Assembly (NCBI GenBank): GCA_037892935.1
Contig: JAYXKI010000003.1
Location: 62,001 to 126,000 of the forward strand
Source of the DNA: Phlebopus portentosus
Taxonomy: Eukaryota > Basidiomycota > Agaricomycetes > Boletales > Boletinellaceae
Length of the DNA: 64,000 bases
Direction: 5' to 3'
The notes beneath the pieces are model-generated. The model was not told where the DNA came from and did not search any database. It worked only from the letters and a program-made list of their open reading frames with translations. The translations under genes were made by a program, and so were the position numbers. Below, one piece after another: positions 44,121-56,900 of the stretch. Each line of letters starts with the position of its first letter. Position 1 is the first letter of the stretch.

Positions 44121-45591
44121 ATGGCCCTCAACTTGGCACGACTTTCAGACACCGTCAAGAACCTCGACAGAAACTTGAGATTTGCTCTCTGTCCTGGCGG
44201 CGTCTTCTCCGATTTGAATGAGTAAGAAGAACTTTCTTCACTGCGACTAAGTCTAGTCTGTAGTGCTCATAAGAATCTGCAGCTCTTTGAAGCCAGAAGA
44301 AATAGAGAGTGTGCGCACCTCTCTGAGGCTCATGAAGGACCTCCATGCCACACTTGACTTAGTATTTACCACCGTTCGAGAGAAGGCCCCAGGGGCTGAA
44401 CGGCATCGCGATCTCATGACTCTTCCCGACGAAATCCTATCGTACATAATTAATCTTGCTTGCGAAGATGCTTGGGAGCAAGGCGACTGGCTTTTGGGGC
44501 GTAATGCAATGGATAGGCTGGTGGTAAATCTTTCTCTCGTCTCACGCAGATTCCGGAATGCGGTCGTCAACACGGCCTCTCTTTGGGCATGTATTGACAA
44601 CCGCTATTGCCTGGGTACCGGCTTCAATGAACGCATTGCACGAAGCAAGGGCTTGCCTCTTACACTGTTCATTGATTTCCCGAAAGATGATGGGGAGCGA
44701 CAGAAAATTCTTTCGCAGATAATGCCGATTAAGGATCGATGGCAACATTTTCGCGGATACACGATGGATTCTATCACTGCGAAGGAATTACCTGTCGCAG
44801 AGTTCTCAAAAGTAGAATCGCTCGATCTGTCTTTTACCGGTCGTGAGCAGTTGGACAGCTCGGGCTCACTTTTCACCAAGTGGGCTTTCCCGAACACCAC
44901 TTTGCTTCGGATTACCAACGCGACTCCTCCTCCAGGCCTCTTCCCCAAAGTGATCACATGCATATTTTCTTACTACGCAGTGGAAGAATTAATGTTGGGC
45001 GTCGGTGGTTTCCCACATGGGGGACTCCTACAAATGCTCGTGTCCATGCCGCAGCTCAAACATCTTAGCGTCTATTTCATAGGCTGGAGCATTTCATCAC
45101 CTATTGCCTTAGTCCCAGTCACATTACCTTCCGTTTCTACCGTCACTCTCGGTCACAAAACGTTCATCTCTCCGTCACGAGGTTCGGTTTCGCACCTGAG
45201 ATGGATTCTTGAGTCTTTGATTCTACCGAACGTCAAGGATCTTCACCTTCACCTTAATTTTGCCGAAGCAGACCAGGTGCTCGCATGGGTGCGTTTGATC
45301 ACTCCTGCCTCAGAGAGGCTTCGGCAGGTGACTTCGTTGACTATTGAGGGACACAGTCATCTTTCTCATAACGTTATATATCCCTTGATTGTTTTATTCC
45401 GAAACATCCGAACGCTAGAACTCAAGGCATACAATATTCCCAAGACGTTACGGGGTCTGGAACAGAATCTCGAGCTGGATCAACTTCGCGTGTTTGTACC
45501 TCGCGAACCATATACTTCCAAACCCGTTCATATTGAGAGAGGAGATCTTGACATGTTGACACGGTATCCCGATGACGTTCGCATTGCCTGA
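44121..45591 (+). CDS. F-box protein, downstream tandem copy (intact)
   Basis: Exon 1 is 44121-44221, the intron (GTAAGA...CTGCAG) 44222-44282, and exon 2 44283-45591, giving 469 residues. The first exon encodes a short helical leader ending PGGVFSDLND. The F-box lies at residues about 83-135 (LMTLPDEILSYIINLACED, LVSRRFRNAVVNTASLWACIDNRYCL). A divergent leucine-rich repeat region follows and presumably binds the substrate of an SCF ubiquitin ligase. This copy carries the full 22 bases missing from the 41631 copy. Confidence 0.9.
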
Positions 45592-46237
45592 CGTAGCCCT
45601 GGAACTATCTCCATTTGTCATTCCAATATTTACATAACGAGATTTTCAGCTTGTATTTAGTATCACGCGCTATCGATATGTTCACGAGTTTAGAGTCAGC
45701 TATCTAGTGTTCTACATGATATGCTTGACATGATTTTCCTTCTGCACGCTTCGCCAAGGTACACTAGTGTACCCACTTTGAGCATGAAGCATACGTACAG
45801 AAGGTTGCTATATCTTAGCGCCAAGGTGGATGTCACCTTACTTAGCCGCAAAGGGTTCTTAGCGTTGTCACTATTTCATGTAAACTCAGTAAACAATGCA
45901 CTTAAAGGCAGTGGTATCCTTCTTGTACGCGGTTAATATGGGCATTTCCAACTGGCGATAAAATTATATTATTCATATAAAAATCAAGAAAGATACGAAA
46001 GGATATACTACAGAGCAAGCATGACACTCAGAAATAAAAGCCACGAGACAAAAAAGCTGATCCTATCATCAAAAACTAGTTAGTGGATATTATCAGACCC
46101 GCCGCGTCAGAAAGCACTCTGTAGTTGTGCCCTCGCTATCGCTGGTATCAAATGGCGACCAGTATGGACCAGCCGGCTTGAACAAATACGAACAGACCAC
46201 AGCCGTCAATAGATATATCGGGACCGTCACGTAATCT

Positions 46238-48513
46238 TCATGATGCGGTGCGACTACGCCCCATCTTCTTCTCGGTATCTGCCACGATGCCATGTAGCGC
46301 ACCTCTAAATGCCTCGACGTCGAAAGTAAAATCTGGGTCTCCGACGCCCTGGAACCGTTGGAGCAATGCCCCTATGTCTAAACCATCAGTAGATCCAGCT
46401 GGACGAGATGTAGATCCATTAGCGACAGGAGGTCTACGACTCGAGCGTTCGTTCGAAAGTTGCTGCATGTAAGCGTTCGAGAACGAGCCGCTACGCATCG
46501 GTGTCGCCAACTTGTAGTGCAGGCAAACTGAGTCTTCACATTCAATATCAGACTCTTTCCACTGCGCTGCTGTGGGATGGTGATTCGGCTTCGTCACGCC
46601 GTTAGTATCGTTCGAAATGGATGAGGATGATTTGGAGGGCGATATTCTCGGTCTCGATGAGCCAGATAGCCAGGCCTCGACACGTGGATGGTCGAGCGTG
46701 GGGTTAAAGTCACAATCGTGGAAGAGTTCTAGCAGTGCGACGAAGGACTTGGTTGGGTTAAAAAGCGGTAGAGCTAGACTCGTACGGATCTTGAGATAAT
46801 TGACGTCTCTAATCGTAGAATAACCATACCTTTCTCCAAAACTGAATACGCTTGCGTTGGTTTCAGTCCTTTGCATGACATCAAGTACGCACAGGCGACA
46901 GCGCAGGCTCGTGATTCTATGGAGCAGTGAATCAGAACGTGTTTTCGTCGGTCGTTATTTCTAATCCCGGGGTTCAAGTCCTGCTCGGACTCAGAACCAT
47001 CTTCGTCTAAAGCATGCTGTATGAAACAGACTGCCTCATTCAAGCGAAGCAGGAGACCGCTTTGGTCGGAATCCTTGATAGCAATATGGTGATACTCCAC
47101 GCCAGCCAGGGTAAGGTAATCCGGTTCAGTCATAGTTTCGAGCTCGTTCTCGGACTCTTCATCAGAGTCAGAGGACGAGACTTCCAATCTAAGTTTCGAG
47201 GGAGGGAGCAAGGAAAGAAGGGAGAGAATAGAGGTAGCAGGTGATGAAAGCCGAGATGTATTTGAGAACGAAGAGGAGCGAGATGACAAGGGACTCGGAG
47301 AGGTCGAGTCTGGAGGCGTCATCGTGCCGGGAGCTGGGCTAAAGAAAGGGCTTACGAGACCGGAAGGTCTCCTAGCACGGAGCGCGCCCAAGGGAGGAAT
47401 CAAGGAAGAAGGGAGCGTAGCGGGTGCAATCGTTAGCAAATGTGTGGCACCGACTTCGCTAAGAAGCGATGAAGCCTCTAGCTGATCCGTAGGGAAATCA
47501 CTTGCAATGGAATTGGTATGGATTAGAGGTTGTCGTTCTATAGACAGGCAGGAAGGAGATCGAGAACGCACTCTGTGAGTGATACACCGGGATCCTTCTC
47601 ATCATCCAGTTTGATCTCGACTATGTCTTCAAGGCGACTCAGGTACTTAATGATTTCGCGTTTCTTCTTCCGTTGCCATGATGCGTAAGCTGGATGGGTC
47701 CGGATAGGTGCATGATAATCCGCAAAATACCCGCAGTCACCAAAGATCTGTAATTGGCGTCGGAAACCATAATTTGGATGGACCCGTGGGCGACCTTCAT
47801 CAGTCGGCATGAGTATAAGGGCTAAAAATAGTGAAGTTAGGAGAACACACGTTTTCGTATGAACGTCAAAGCAGATGGGAAGGACAAATGTCGGGTCGCC
47901 ATTACTTGAGAAAGTCCATCTAGTTAGTAGTTGTAAAGTTGTTCGAAAGGCATAAGCTTACGATAAGCGCAGACCACAGCCGTCGAGCGCGATATGCCCA
48001 TGACGCAGTGGACAAGGACCCTATGCTTCTGCCGGGGAACAGCGTCCGAAGCTTCTTGCAACCCTAAGTCGGACTCCTGTTTGCTGTGCCGTCCTTGAAC
48101 TTGAGTCTGCTGACCATCGTGCTTCTCAAATGATTGCGGGGGGTCCAATGCACCTTTGATGAAGGCGATGGCCGAAGGGAGGTGGCTGAGGATATCCTCG
48201 TACTCAGAGTCTTCTACTGACAAACAACGGTGTGCAGGGTGCCAGACCGTCGGGCAAGACGCGTCCTCAGCGGCGTTTGCGCCTTGTCGTGCGCTCTCCG
48301 CTTCAGGGTAATCTGGGCACACGGAAAGTACATGCGTGATTCCCAGTTCTGGACGTTCGTGCAGCGTTTTCGCTGCCGCCAAGCTTTATGATAAAACGAT
48401 CCTGTCAGTTGCCAGCGCTCCCTATTCCTGACGCGTCAACGTAGACAAAAAGCTCACTTTCCAATGAAAAGATTGTCTAAAATCGCTGTCAGGTCGGGCC
48501 CATCGTCAGACAT
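46238..48513 (-). CDS. Tandem-domain dual-specificity phosphatase
   Basis: The gene starts at ATG 48513 (exon 1 48513-48458, exon 2 from 48383). The first DSP domain has ITHVLSVCPDYP and the active-site signature HCVMGISRSTAVVCAY (CX5R, complete), then LMATRHLSFPSALTFIRKRRPRVHPNYGF. A linker of over 100 residues rich in Ser/Pro follows. The second domain keeps the fold pattern (GVEYHHIAIKD, ALPLFNPTKSF) but its signature reads HCSIESRACAVACAY, a CX4R lacking the Gly, so it is probably catalytically dead. The protein should dephosphorylate Tyr/Ser/Thr, for example on MAP kinases. Introns with matching phases fall near 47555-47530, 47840 and 46830; exact borders were not all verified. Confidence 0.8.
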
Positions 48514-49300
48514 TGCCCGCTATTGCCAACGACGAGCAGATAAGACAGATGGTGGTGGGAGGAAAGTAAGCTCGTTACCCAGGGACACCCTCCGGCTGCT
48601 GGCGGCTCCACCGAAATTTCGAAGGGAATACGGGTCCACCTTCCATATTTGGCATATCTATATTCTGTTATTCAACTTGGGTTCCACGCCACCGTCCCTC
48701 AAAAGTCAAATACACTCGCAATCAATCCCCTCAATCGTTCCGTTACGGCTACTGAATCAGCGAAAAACTTCGTTTGACAGTATATGCTCAAATCTGGAGT
48801 CATTCCAGACCAAACACGTTGCGTAATCAATCCAGGTTCGACCGTAGAATTCACCACGTCCATATGATACTTATTTACTCAACCGAACAATGTATTGTAG
48901 ATATCTGGTCTGTTGAACTAGTACCGCATGCCTTTTCGTTCCGTTCCCCGGAACTGGATTCCCGAGACCAATTGCTCCCAAAAGTTATCCGCTGATTTTG
49001 ATCCCGTATACACGAGCAGAATGACGAAACAGGAATAATCTAGTAATCATCACTTACTTTCTGACTTCCAATGGCTCCCAAATTCTGCTTCTGAGCTGAT
49101 CGCTCCAACTATCTCCTCTCTGTAAGATGCCCTTGTTATACGGCACGTTGCGCGATCGATTCTGAACGAGGTGAAAAAATAGGTGGCTGATTTGATGACT
49201 AATATGCGCTTCTTAAAAATTTTTGGATAATCACTCCCACATTGATGCTTCATTTGATTTGTGATTGCGTACTTTCATCTCGACCACTCAAGGATCATTT
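48514..49300. other. Intergenic, divergent promoters
   Basis: This holds the 5' flanks of the minus-strand phosphatase and the plus-strand F-box gene. The 120-codon frame at 48464-48826 overlaps the phosphatase first exon and is not called. Confidence 0.4.
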
Positions 49301-50792
49301 ATGACAGAGAAGATTCCTTCCTTGCGAAGGCTTTCAAGTACTCTTCGGGAACTCAATGATCTTGGTGTGCTAACAAGGAACAGTGCTATCCGCGGCTATT
49401 TCTGGCCCGGAGGCGGACTTTACGATGCAGACGAGCGAGTATTATTGATTCCATCTGATGGTACCCAGCTAATAAGAATTATTGTCAAGATGTGTGCAAT
49501 CCACCGACAGATATGCGGCTATGCGCACTTCTTTTCGTATGATTAAAGATATCCGCAATTCCCTCGAGTCGATCTTGGGTAGCGTTCAACAAACTATCCA
49601 AGAAATGGAATCGATGGTCGTCCCACCATCAATACATTATGGACTCATGTCGCTCCCTGAGGAGATCTTCATGCATATCGTCGATATGGCTTGTGCAGAG
49701 ACAGAGAACAACTTCGGGCGTGATGAGATGGATACTCTGATCAAACAGCTTTCGCTCGTCTCTTGGAATTTCCGGCGCGCTGTTGTAAATACCATATCTT
49801 TTTGGACAAGGATCGATAATCGTTATTGCCTCGGGAGAGGATTCGGAAATCGTATCGCTCGCACCAGAAATGCGCCTCTTGTCATGCATATTGACCTCCA
49901 AGCTGGAAGAGACCGCGCGAGGATAGTTGCGATATCGCTGCTCAAGGACCGCTGTCAACAACTTGATGCAAGACTACCACCCAATGCTGTCGCCGGCTTC
50001 TCTCTCATACAATTCCCGAATTTGGACTCCGTCAAACTTTCTTTTCCCTACCATAATGAATCCAATCGTTGGTTCTACGACAAGTGCATGTTTCCAAATA
50101 TCCGATCGCTGGAGTCAATCAGCGCGATACCTTCTTCGCATCCTCGCGCCAACTTGACTACAGTTGAACTCAAGGCAGGTGGCTCCTATGCGGTCGACGT
50201 TCATTGGTACGAGAGGCTTATGGGCTTCCTCAGCTGTGCACCGAGCATCAGATCTCTTTCTCTCGAGTTAGATATTTGCGCCGCTACGGAGTCTGGGGAC
50301 TTGATGTCAGTCAGCATGCCTTGCGTGACTAGTATCTCCATTTATCATCGGAACAATTTCAAGCAGGGAATGCTACAACGCCTCCATCGAATACTCGCAT
50401 CATTGGAGATGCCGAACATCCTGGACTGCGACTTTTCTCTGTATCTCACAAACAACAGAGAGTTGGAGACTGCGCTGGACTCAATGCGAGAGAAAATACC
50501 AGAAGTGACCATGTTGGCTATTGTCGCACCATTCAATCTCGAAGCCGTTCATCTCAAGGAGCTCATCAAGCCGTTTGCGGGGATAAGGAAGCTGGCGCTG
50601 GACGCGCCTCAAGTCACGGATGCATTACAAGGTCTGGATTCAGACCTAGAGCTAAACCAGCTCCGCTCCGTCGTTCTGGGTCGACGATTCCTACGTCGAA
50701 GTTGGGCTCAGCACGGAGAATTTCAATCCCTCGCGAAGCATGCAGATGCACTCAAGATAACTTTTGAAAACACCGTTTGGAAATTTGACTAG
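49301..50792 (+). CDS. F-box protein, paralog with a GC-AG intron
   Basis: Exon 1 (49301-49434) encodes a leader ending WPGGGLYDADE, aligning with the PGGVFSDLND leader of the 44121 gene. Exon 2 is 49511-50792. The intron falls at exactly the homologous position and phase but begins GC (GA|GCGAGT) instead of GT. The protein is 471 residues, with the F-box at about 88-140 (LMSLPEEIFMHIVDMACAE, LVSWNFRRAVVNTISFWTRIDNRYCLGRGF) and a leucine-rich C-terminal region. If the GC intron is not used, translation could start within exon 2. Confidence 0.8.
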
Positions 50793-52258
50793 AGACATTG
50801 CGGTTGGGGTCATTCTGGTAACCTGTCCTCCGGATTGTCTTTCGCGTCATGGCTCATATGGTCTTCTTCCAGGTGGCTTCGAAAGGACTCTCACTGTCTC
50901 CTTATACTTTTCGCTATTTGGTCCGATACCTGGTCTTCAATTGTCGGAGTGATTTAAATATGCAAATTTTGGTCTGCTGCTTCCCAACGCTGTTCTCAAG
51001 CTCGATGTCACATGTTCTACTCGAGGCAGTTACAGAGACCATTGGCTTGTAAGCGCGGTGGTTAGTCTAGCGAGATCGTCTACAATAAATCAGCCATCTC
51101 TTCACGGCAAGCTTGACTGGACATTCACATGGATATGCTTCATAAAATTTACGTCCCGAGAAGAGTTGCACGTTTGTGTGACCTGATAAAGGGGCTCGCC
51201 GATTTTTAAACGTATGAGACAGCTCTGTGAACCTGAACGGGGCGGCTTGCTTTTGCACCCAGGTTTCTTGACAGACTACCCGGAAATATTGGTCCGAACC
51301 TAAAATCGCTCAGCTTTGGGCGAGAGGAAACACTGAAAATATTTGCTGTCCGAGTTGTTTTATTTTATTTTCGTACTTATGTAATGTCCAAATTTGTTGT
51401 CAATCTCGGCGATTGTCCATTTCTATCATTTCTATAAACATAATGAACTGGGCCAGGTTCTTGCAGGTTCTTTCCCTTCCACTTAGGCTCCTGATTTCTT
51501 TCCTGACGAGTCATGATGCACGTATTTTACACAGCTACCTCTCCCAGAATCAAAGATCGGGGTACTTTTTCAATGTGTGATCGTCGGGGAGATCATCTCT
51601 TCACTTTTGCATCGTAAGAAGCATTTGTTCATTCCTTCGGGCGGTCACAGGCGCGGTCACTCGGACATTGTCATTTCATTTGAACAGTCATATCGTCTCA
51701 TGACGGCCCTTCTTGCATCTAAAGACGAATTCCGAAACATCAAATGCCCGCATCGCTTGCCGATGTTCGGCCGACCACGCTGATGGTTTCAAATATACAG
51801 AAGAAGTATCTATTTCCGCGGCGCGGAAAAACTTGAATAAAATACTTTGTTGAGGCACCAGAGAAAAATTTTGAGTCTCGGAGACTGGTCGAGTAACGCG
51901 CTCTTCGGTCTGTAGTTTGCTGCAAACAGCAGATATTGCAATATTCTGTCGAGGACGTTTTGTCCATAGCCGACGGGCAGGACTGGCCCGGTCAGTGAAG
52001 ACGGCGAAACGGGGTCACGAGAACGTAAGTTACGAGCGCTCCTCCCGCCTATTCGGTATTCCTCTTAGTCCCCATATGGTCAGCGGGAGCGCTTCTTGCA
52101 CCCGACCTCCGCACCCGACCCTCTCGGTCTTGGCATTCAATCCTTTAAATTTAGGCCATGTTTGCCCGCCTTTCCCTCGTGTCTCCCACCTTTTGCATAC
52201 CCCCCTTCTCGCATACCCTTCAGTAATTCCACCAAACACTCGTTTCAGCTCCGATATT
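50793..52258. other. Intergenic without recognised content
   Basis: I see no gene or repeat in 1.4 kb. CT-rich tracts just before 52258 are typical of the core promoter of a well-expressed fungal gene and probably belong to the lectin-like gene. Confidence 0.45.
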
Positions 52259-53549
52259 ATGATCTCCGTCAAGTTTATTCTTGCATCTCTCCTCCTCGTC
52301 GGCGTCGGTGCGCAGACTCCAAACTACTTGTCTCCTGTACTCATTGAGCCGGGGAATAACGCTGGAAAATGCCTTACCGCTGCCAGCAACTCCAATGGTG
52401 CTCAAGTCTCCATCCAGGCTTGCACAGGCGCCGATGCCCAGCAATGGACATTCGATGGTGGCTCGGTTAAGCTCTTCGGAAATTCCAAGTGCCTTGATAT
52501 CATCGACGGAGTCAATGCAGATGGCACGAAACTCCAGATCTGGGACTGCAGCAACAACGGGAACCCCAACCAACAGTTTTACTATACCGGCGACTTCCGG
52601 TTTGTCATTTCACTTTTGTCGTTTTTTTTATTAGTTTTCTCTGACTCGGGACTATTTCTGCAGTCTTGCCTGGACGGACCATGGCAAATGCGTTGACCTC
52701 ACAGACGGCAACCTGAGTGACGGTAATCTGCCTCAGGTCTGGAGCTGCGGGAGTGGCAACCCGAATCAGGTCTGGAATACGGGCTACCACGTCAGCAACC
52801 TGCCCGACAAGTCGCAGAACGATCAGTCCGGCACAAATAGCTGCGGCACGGGCTCTTCGCAGGATTCTCAATGCCAGACTGCATGGATCAACGACGTTGA
52901 TGATTTCTGTCTCTGGGCGCCTCCCTACGTAGACACGATCGGCAACACCGAGCGCGTCGAGGTCGCGTGGTGCACGAAGTCCGGGCGCGGCTCGCGCACT
53001 ATCCCGGAGGGTACCCTCCAGGGCGTGCACTTTGTCAAGACGCCGGATTACGTGCAAGTGACCGGTGTCGGCGACTTCACGAAGATCAATGTTCCTAACG
53101 GCGACGAGGGCGGTGAACTCGACCCGCACGGTGCGGACGGGAAGGGCAACCCCATCGGCGGGCTGGTCTACGGCAACACCTTCGGGTCGAACCTGCAATA
53201 CCACGAATGGACATCCTTCATCTCCTACAACGAGTTCTGCTTCCGCGCCTGCACGGGCCCCGACGCAGCGATCAACTGCAACCACATCTACGACGTCATG
53301 GGCTGCTGGTGGAACATGCCGGCGAACTACGACGCAGGTGTGTTCGAGAGCTGCGATGCAGACAATGACTTGCCGATGGGCATCTATGGCACCTCGACGT
53401 GGTATCAGGGCGTCGAGCCGACGCCTGCGGCACACCCCGCCGCGAGCTCGAGCAACTGCCAGAGTGTCCCGACCGTCTCTGTCACCCCGGCCAGGAAGCG
53501 TCGCGGCCTCGAACGCAGGGTCCTTGCTGCTGCGCCTCCCCCTAACTAA
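52259..53549 (+). CDS. Secreted ricin-B-lectin/macrophage-activating-glycoprotein-like protein
   Basis: Two exons (52259-52599, 52664-53549) encode 408 residues. An N-terminal signal peptide (MISVKFILASLLLVGVGAQT) is followed by a beta-trefoil with Q-x-W/F repeats (AQQWTF, NQQFYY, NQVWNT) at about 20-155. This is a CBM13/ricin-B module that binds sugars. The C-terminal domain (about 170-380) is the Cys- and Gly-rich domain known from basidiomycete macrophage-activating-glycoprotein (CMAG) proteins, with conserved DDFCLWAPP, VAWCTKSGRG and VMGCWWNMPANY. A Lys/Arg site (ARKRRGLERR) near the end could be processed. The gene is more GC-rich than its neighbours, as expected of a highly expressed gene. 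Confidence 0.9.
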
Positions 53550-53927
53550 CGGACTTATCTCTGACACGGACAAAATTGAACGGACTAGCTCTTCTGGACT
53601 TTCGAATTGACTACGCTGACTCAAATCTCTCCCCTCGTTTGATTTACTACGCATACCTTATTTCGTTAAATTTCTGCATACGGACCTTCTGGACTTTATT
53701 AATTGCTTGCATATTAGTAGTGATACCCTAGTCAGACATACCTCGTCAGGGAATGCGTCGAAGGCTTACCTTATTCCCTGTAGTACCAAGTCAAATCGCA
53801 TAGTACAAGTGTTACCAGTGCACATTGTCGTGCATATATCGACCCCAAGCACACCAGCTAGTTCCACTGAGAAACAGCACATTCGTTTCGTGGCAAGTCT
53901 AACGATTACAAATATAGAAGACGAAAG

Positions 53928-56900
53928 CTAAGACTCCAAGTCCGCTGGCACTGACTCTGGCGTCTCTGGGGCCGTCTCCATTACTGGCGATGATTCTGAA
54001 CGGACCGAGTATCATGAATCATGAGTCCACAAGAAAAGAGAAAGCTACTCACGGTTTGTTAATGGTGCAGTACCATTCACAGATACACCGGGCGCCTGCG
54101 CCTCGATTACTTTCTCCCGCTCCAAGGTCTCTTCCCAACCTTCACTAAACAATTCCGGGTTTTCTGCGGGTGAAGCGATGGTCGCCGCTAGCTTCTTGCG
54201 GCCCTTTGATTCAAGTTCGTTGCGCCATGAGCTTACGGCTTTTGGTACCAAGCTATTTCGTCGAGCGAATCAATAAGTCAGTCAATCTGAGGGGAAAAAT
54301 CTCACGACAAATGGTGTACCTTGGTGCGTAAGTGCGAGCGAAGAACGCCGCTTCGGGTGCACGCTCGGTTTTTACCAGTAGGTCGACGCATCCTTCAGTG
54401 TCCCCGAGCTGTAACTTGCAAGCAAACGCAAGATTATTCTGGCCTTTCGACTCTGCAATCATCAGAAGCACTTGAGATCACACCAGAAATTATATGTTAG
54501 TAGAGGGAATGCTTACCTGCTTGCGAAGCAAGATTCGTTAGCCCCTCCCGGTCACCGATAGCTAGGAGTAAGAGCATTAACGAGCCAAGATCGTTCGCCT
54601 TGTCGAAGCATTCACGCGCGAGGTCGAAGCGCCATACGGCCAACGCCCGGTCACCGACTGCTTTCCATTTTGTCTCTGCCTCGGTTTCGGGTAAGGCGCG
54701 GACGATCTCGAGTGCTGCGTCGAGGTCATCGAGTTGTAGTGAAAGGTCGAACTTATGGTCCGGGTCCAATGTTACTTGGAATGCAAGTTCCTTAAGGCCT
54801 AGATGAATTTCATCAGATGAGTTTGAGGTTGCATTAGTTGCCTCGTGAAACTTGTCTTACCTCGAACTTCAAGGAATCGTGCGACCTTGTTCCGTTGTTC
54901 TTTGGGTACCGACGGGAGGATCTCAGCTGCCGTCTCCATATCATCTCGGAGGATGGCCGACTGGTATTCAATAAGGGTCAGGGAAAGCGAGTATGCGTAG
55001 ATATTGACATCCTTGTCGGCAAGGTATACGCGATTGTGAGCGGGAATGTAGCCGAGCAAATACATCGGGCTATGGCGAACATAAGGACTTTTGTGGATAG
55101 AAAGATGCCAGAAACACTCACTTATCAAAGTGTGTGACAGTCTGGGTCTCACTGCCGATGAGATAGTTGAGACGGTTCGCGGCAGTAGTATAGATGAAGC
55201 AGTCGCCTATCCACTTGCACGTCTTCACACTGTTCTGTTCATTAGCTACGAAATAAGAAGGCCTTCGGTGATAGACTCACCTCTCGGACACGTCTGCAAT
55301 AACCTCAAACGCCTCTTCGACGCCCTCGTCACCGATTTCTACACCAGACTCTAATGCCGCGTTATACGCATCTCGGTTAAAACGAAGAATGTAGAAAGAA
55401 TCGTCTGCACAAATTGCTACGAGACTGCCTGTCCCAGACCATGACAGCTATTTCTAGCAAGTCAGTAATGTTGACGAGGAATAACATAGAGGAAGACTCA
55501 CGTTCTTGGCTTCAACGTCAATTCGTCGGACAATTTCGCCAGACTCCCAGTCCCAGAAAACGACAAAGCCACCTGAACGAGCAGCCAAAAGAGTGCCGCC
55601 ATGAAGACCCTCGATCGGCCACGACCCGACGCCCTTCAAAGTCGCGCCAGCTTTCTCTTTGAAGCTTTTGAATAGACGGACTTTCGTCCTACCCTCCAGC
55701 ACTGCATATGTGTTGGAGTCGCCAGCCCAAGCGAAGGACGAGCCTGACCCGAAAGCTTTGTTCCGCCAGGCAAGTGCAGTGTAGATAATATACTCTCCGT
55801 CACCAACAACAGTTACGAAACGCCCGTTCGGCGAGTGTTGAAGCGATGTTGCGAAGATCTCCGCCGTACCAATCTCACGTGCAGAAATCGGAATGCGCTG
55901 GCCCTCCGTCATGTCACTGTCAGCAGCAGTTTGCAGATTGGCGGAGAGTACGTCGGTGTTTCGAGTATAGATGAGTTTCCCGGACGGGTCCATGCTGAGA
56001 GTTGGTTCATCACGACCGAGCTTGATGACGACGACACCCTCATCAAATCCAACTGCTACGTCATTCGCCTGCGGACGGATAGCAATACACCAAGCGCGTT
56101 CAAGGGCATAGCTGAGCGTGTTCTCGAGCCGGTACGTCTGGCTGTTCCAAATCTTTACCGTGCCGTCCTCACTTCCACTGACAATCAAAGGGAGATTCGG
56201 GTGAAACATCGCGAATGATACATTGTTCGTATGACCTTCCAGAGTTTGAACGCAACTCTTGCTGTGATAGTCCCAGACCTTGACGGTACGGTCGTCTCCA
56301 CAAGTGAGAAGGTATGGCTTGTCTGCGCCGGGATAGAATTCGACGTAGTTTACCCCGCCCTTTTCGTGTGCCTCCAGCGTGAAGTTGGGTGTGGAAGAGC
56401 CGAGGGACCAAAGCTTGACGGTACGGTCAAGGCATGAGCTCGCAAATGTATTGGTATCCTTCGGGTTGAAGACGAGGTTCATGATGTAGTGCGTATGTCC
56501 TTCGAAGACACGTATGCATTTCCATTGCTTGTCCCAATCCCAAGCTTTGATGGTCATATCATCGCATCCTGTCAGAATAATGCTAAGTGTCGGGTGGACA
56601 GCAAGACACCGAATGTAATCTGGATGCGCTTCGAACGCGGTGACCTTCTCGTGCGTGTTATAGTTGAAGACGCGTAATTGGAAGTCGTCGGAGCCCGCTA
56701 CGAACCAATTCTTGCGAGGAATGAAGCGCACACATCGCACGGGCACTTCTGCGACTTCGAATGTCTTGATAATAGCACCCGTTTCATGGTTGTATATATT
56801 TACGCTGCCGTTGTAGAGACCGGTCAAGAGCCATGGCTCCGTTGGATGGAAATCGACTGCTTTTACGCGGTCCGACCGCTGAAATAACTTTCTCTGAAAT

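Larger units (their letters stand above)
41337..46292. repeat. Tandem duplication of a unit of about 2.49 kb (41337-43830 and 43831-46292)
   Basis: Both units begin with the same sequence from the transporter gene's first exon (gttccatga...gaataattc at 41337 and 43831). They continue through a shared promoter, an F-box gene (41631, 44121) and its 3' flank. They end in sequence from the 3' end of the phosphatase gene (43620-43805 matches 46080-46292). The junction at about 43830 fuses the copied phosphatase tail to the copied transporter start. Divergence is moderate throughout. Confidence 0.85.

Noticed and set aside
46800..47570. Very short introns (34-35 nt) in the phosphatase gene
   Set aside because: Alternative donors give 50-56 nt introns that preserve frame and restore conserved motifs better, so no ultra-short introns need be assumed there.
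53065..53610. A 181-codon plus-strand frame and a 349-codon minus-strand frame over the lectin-like gene
   Set aside because: They are shadow frames of a GC-rich, strongly coding gene whose own frame has a signal peptide and known domains.
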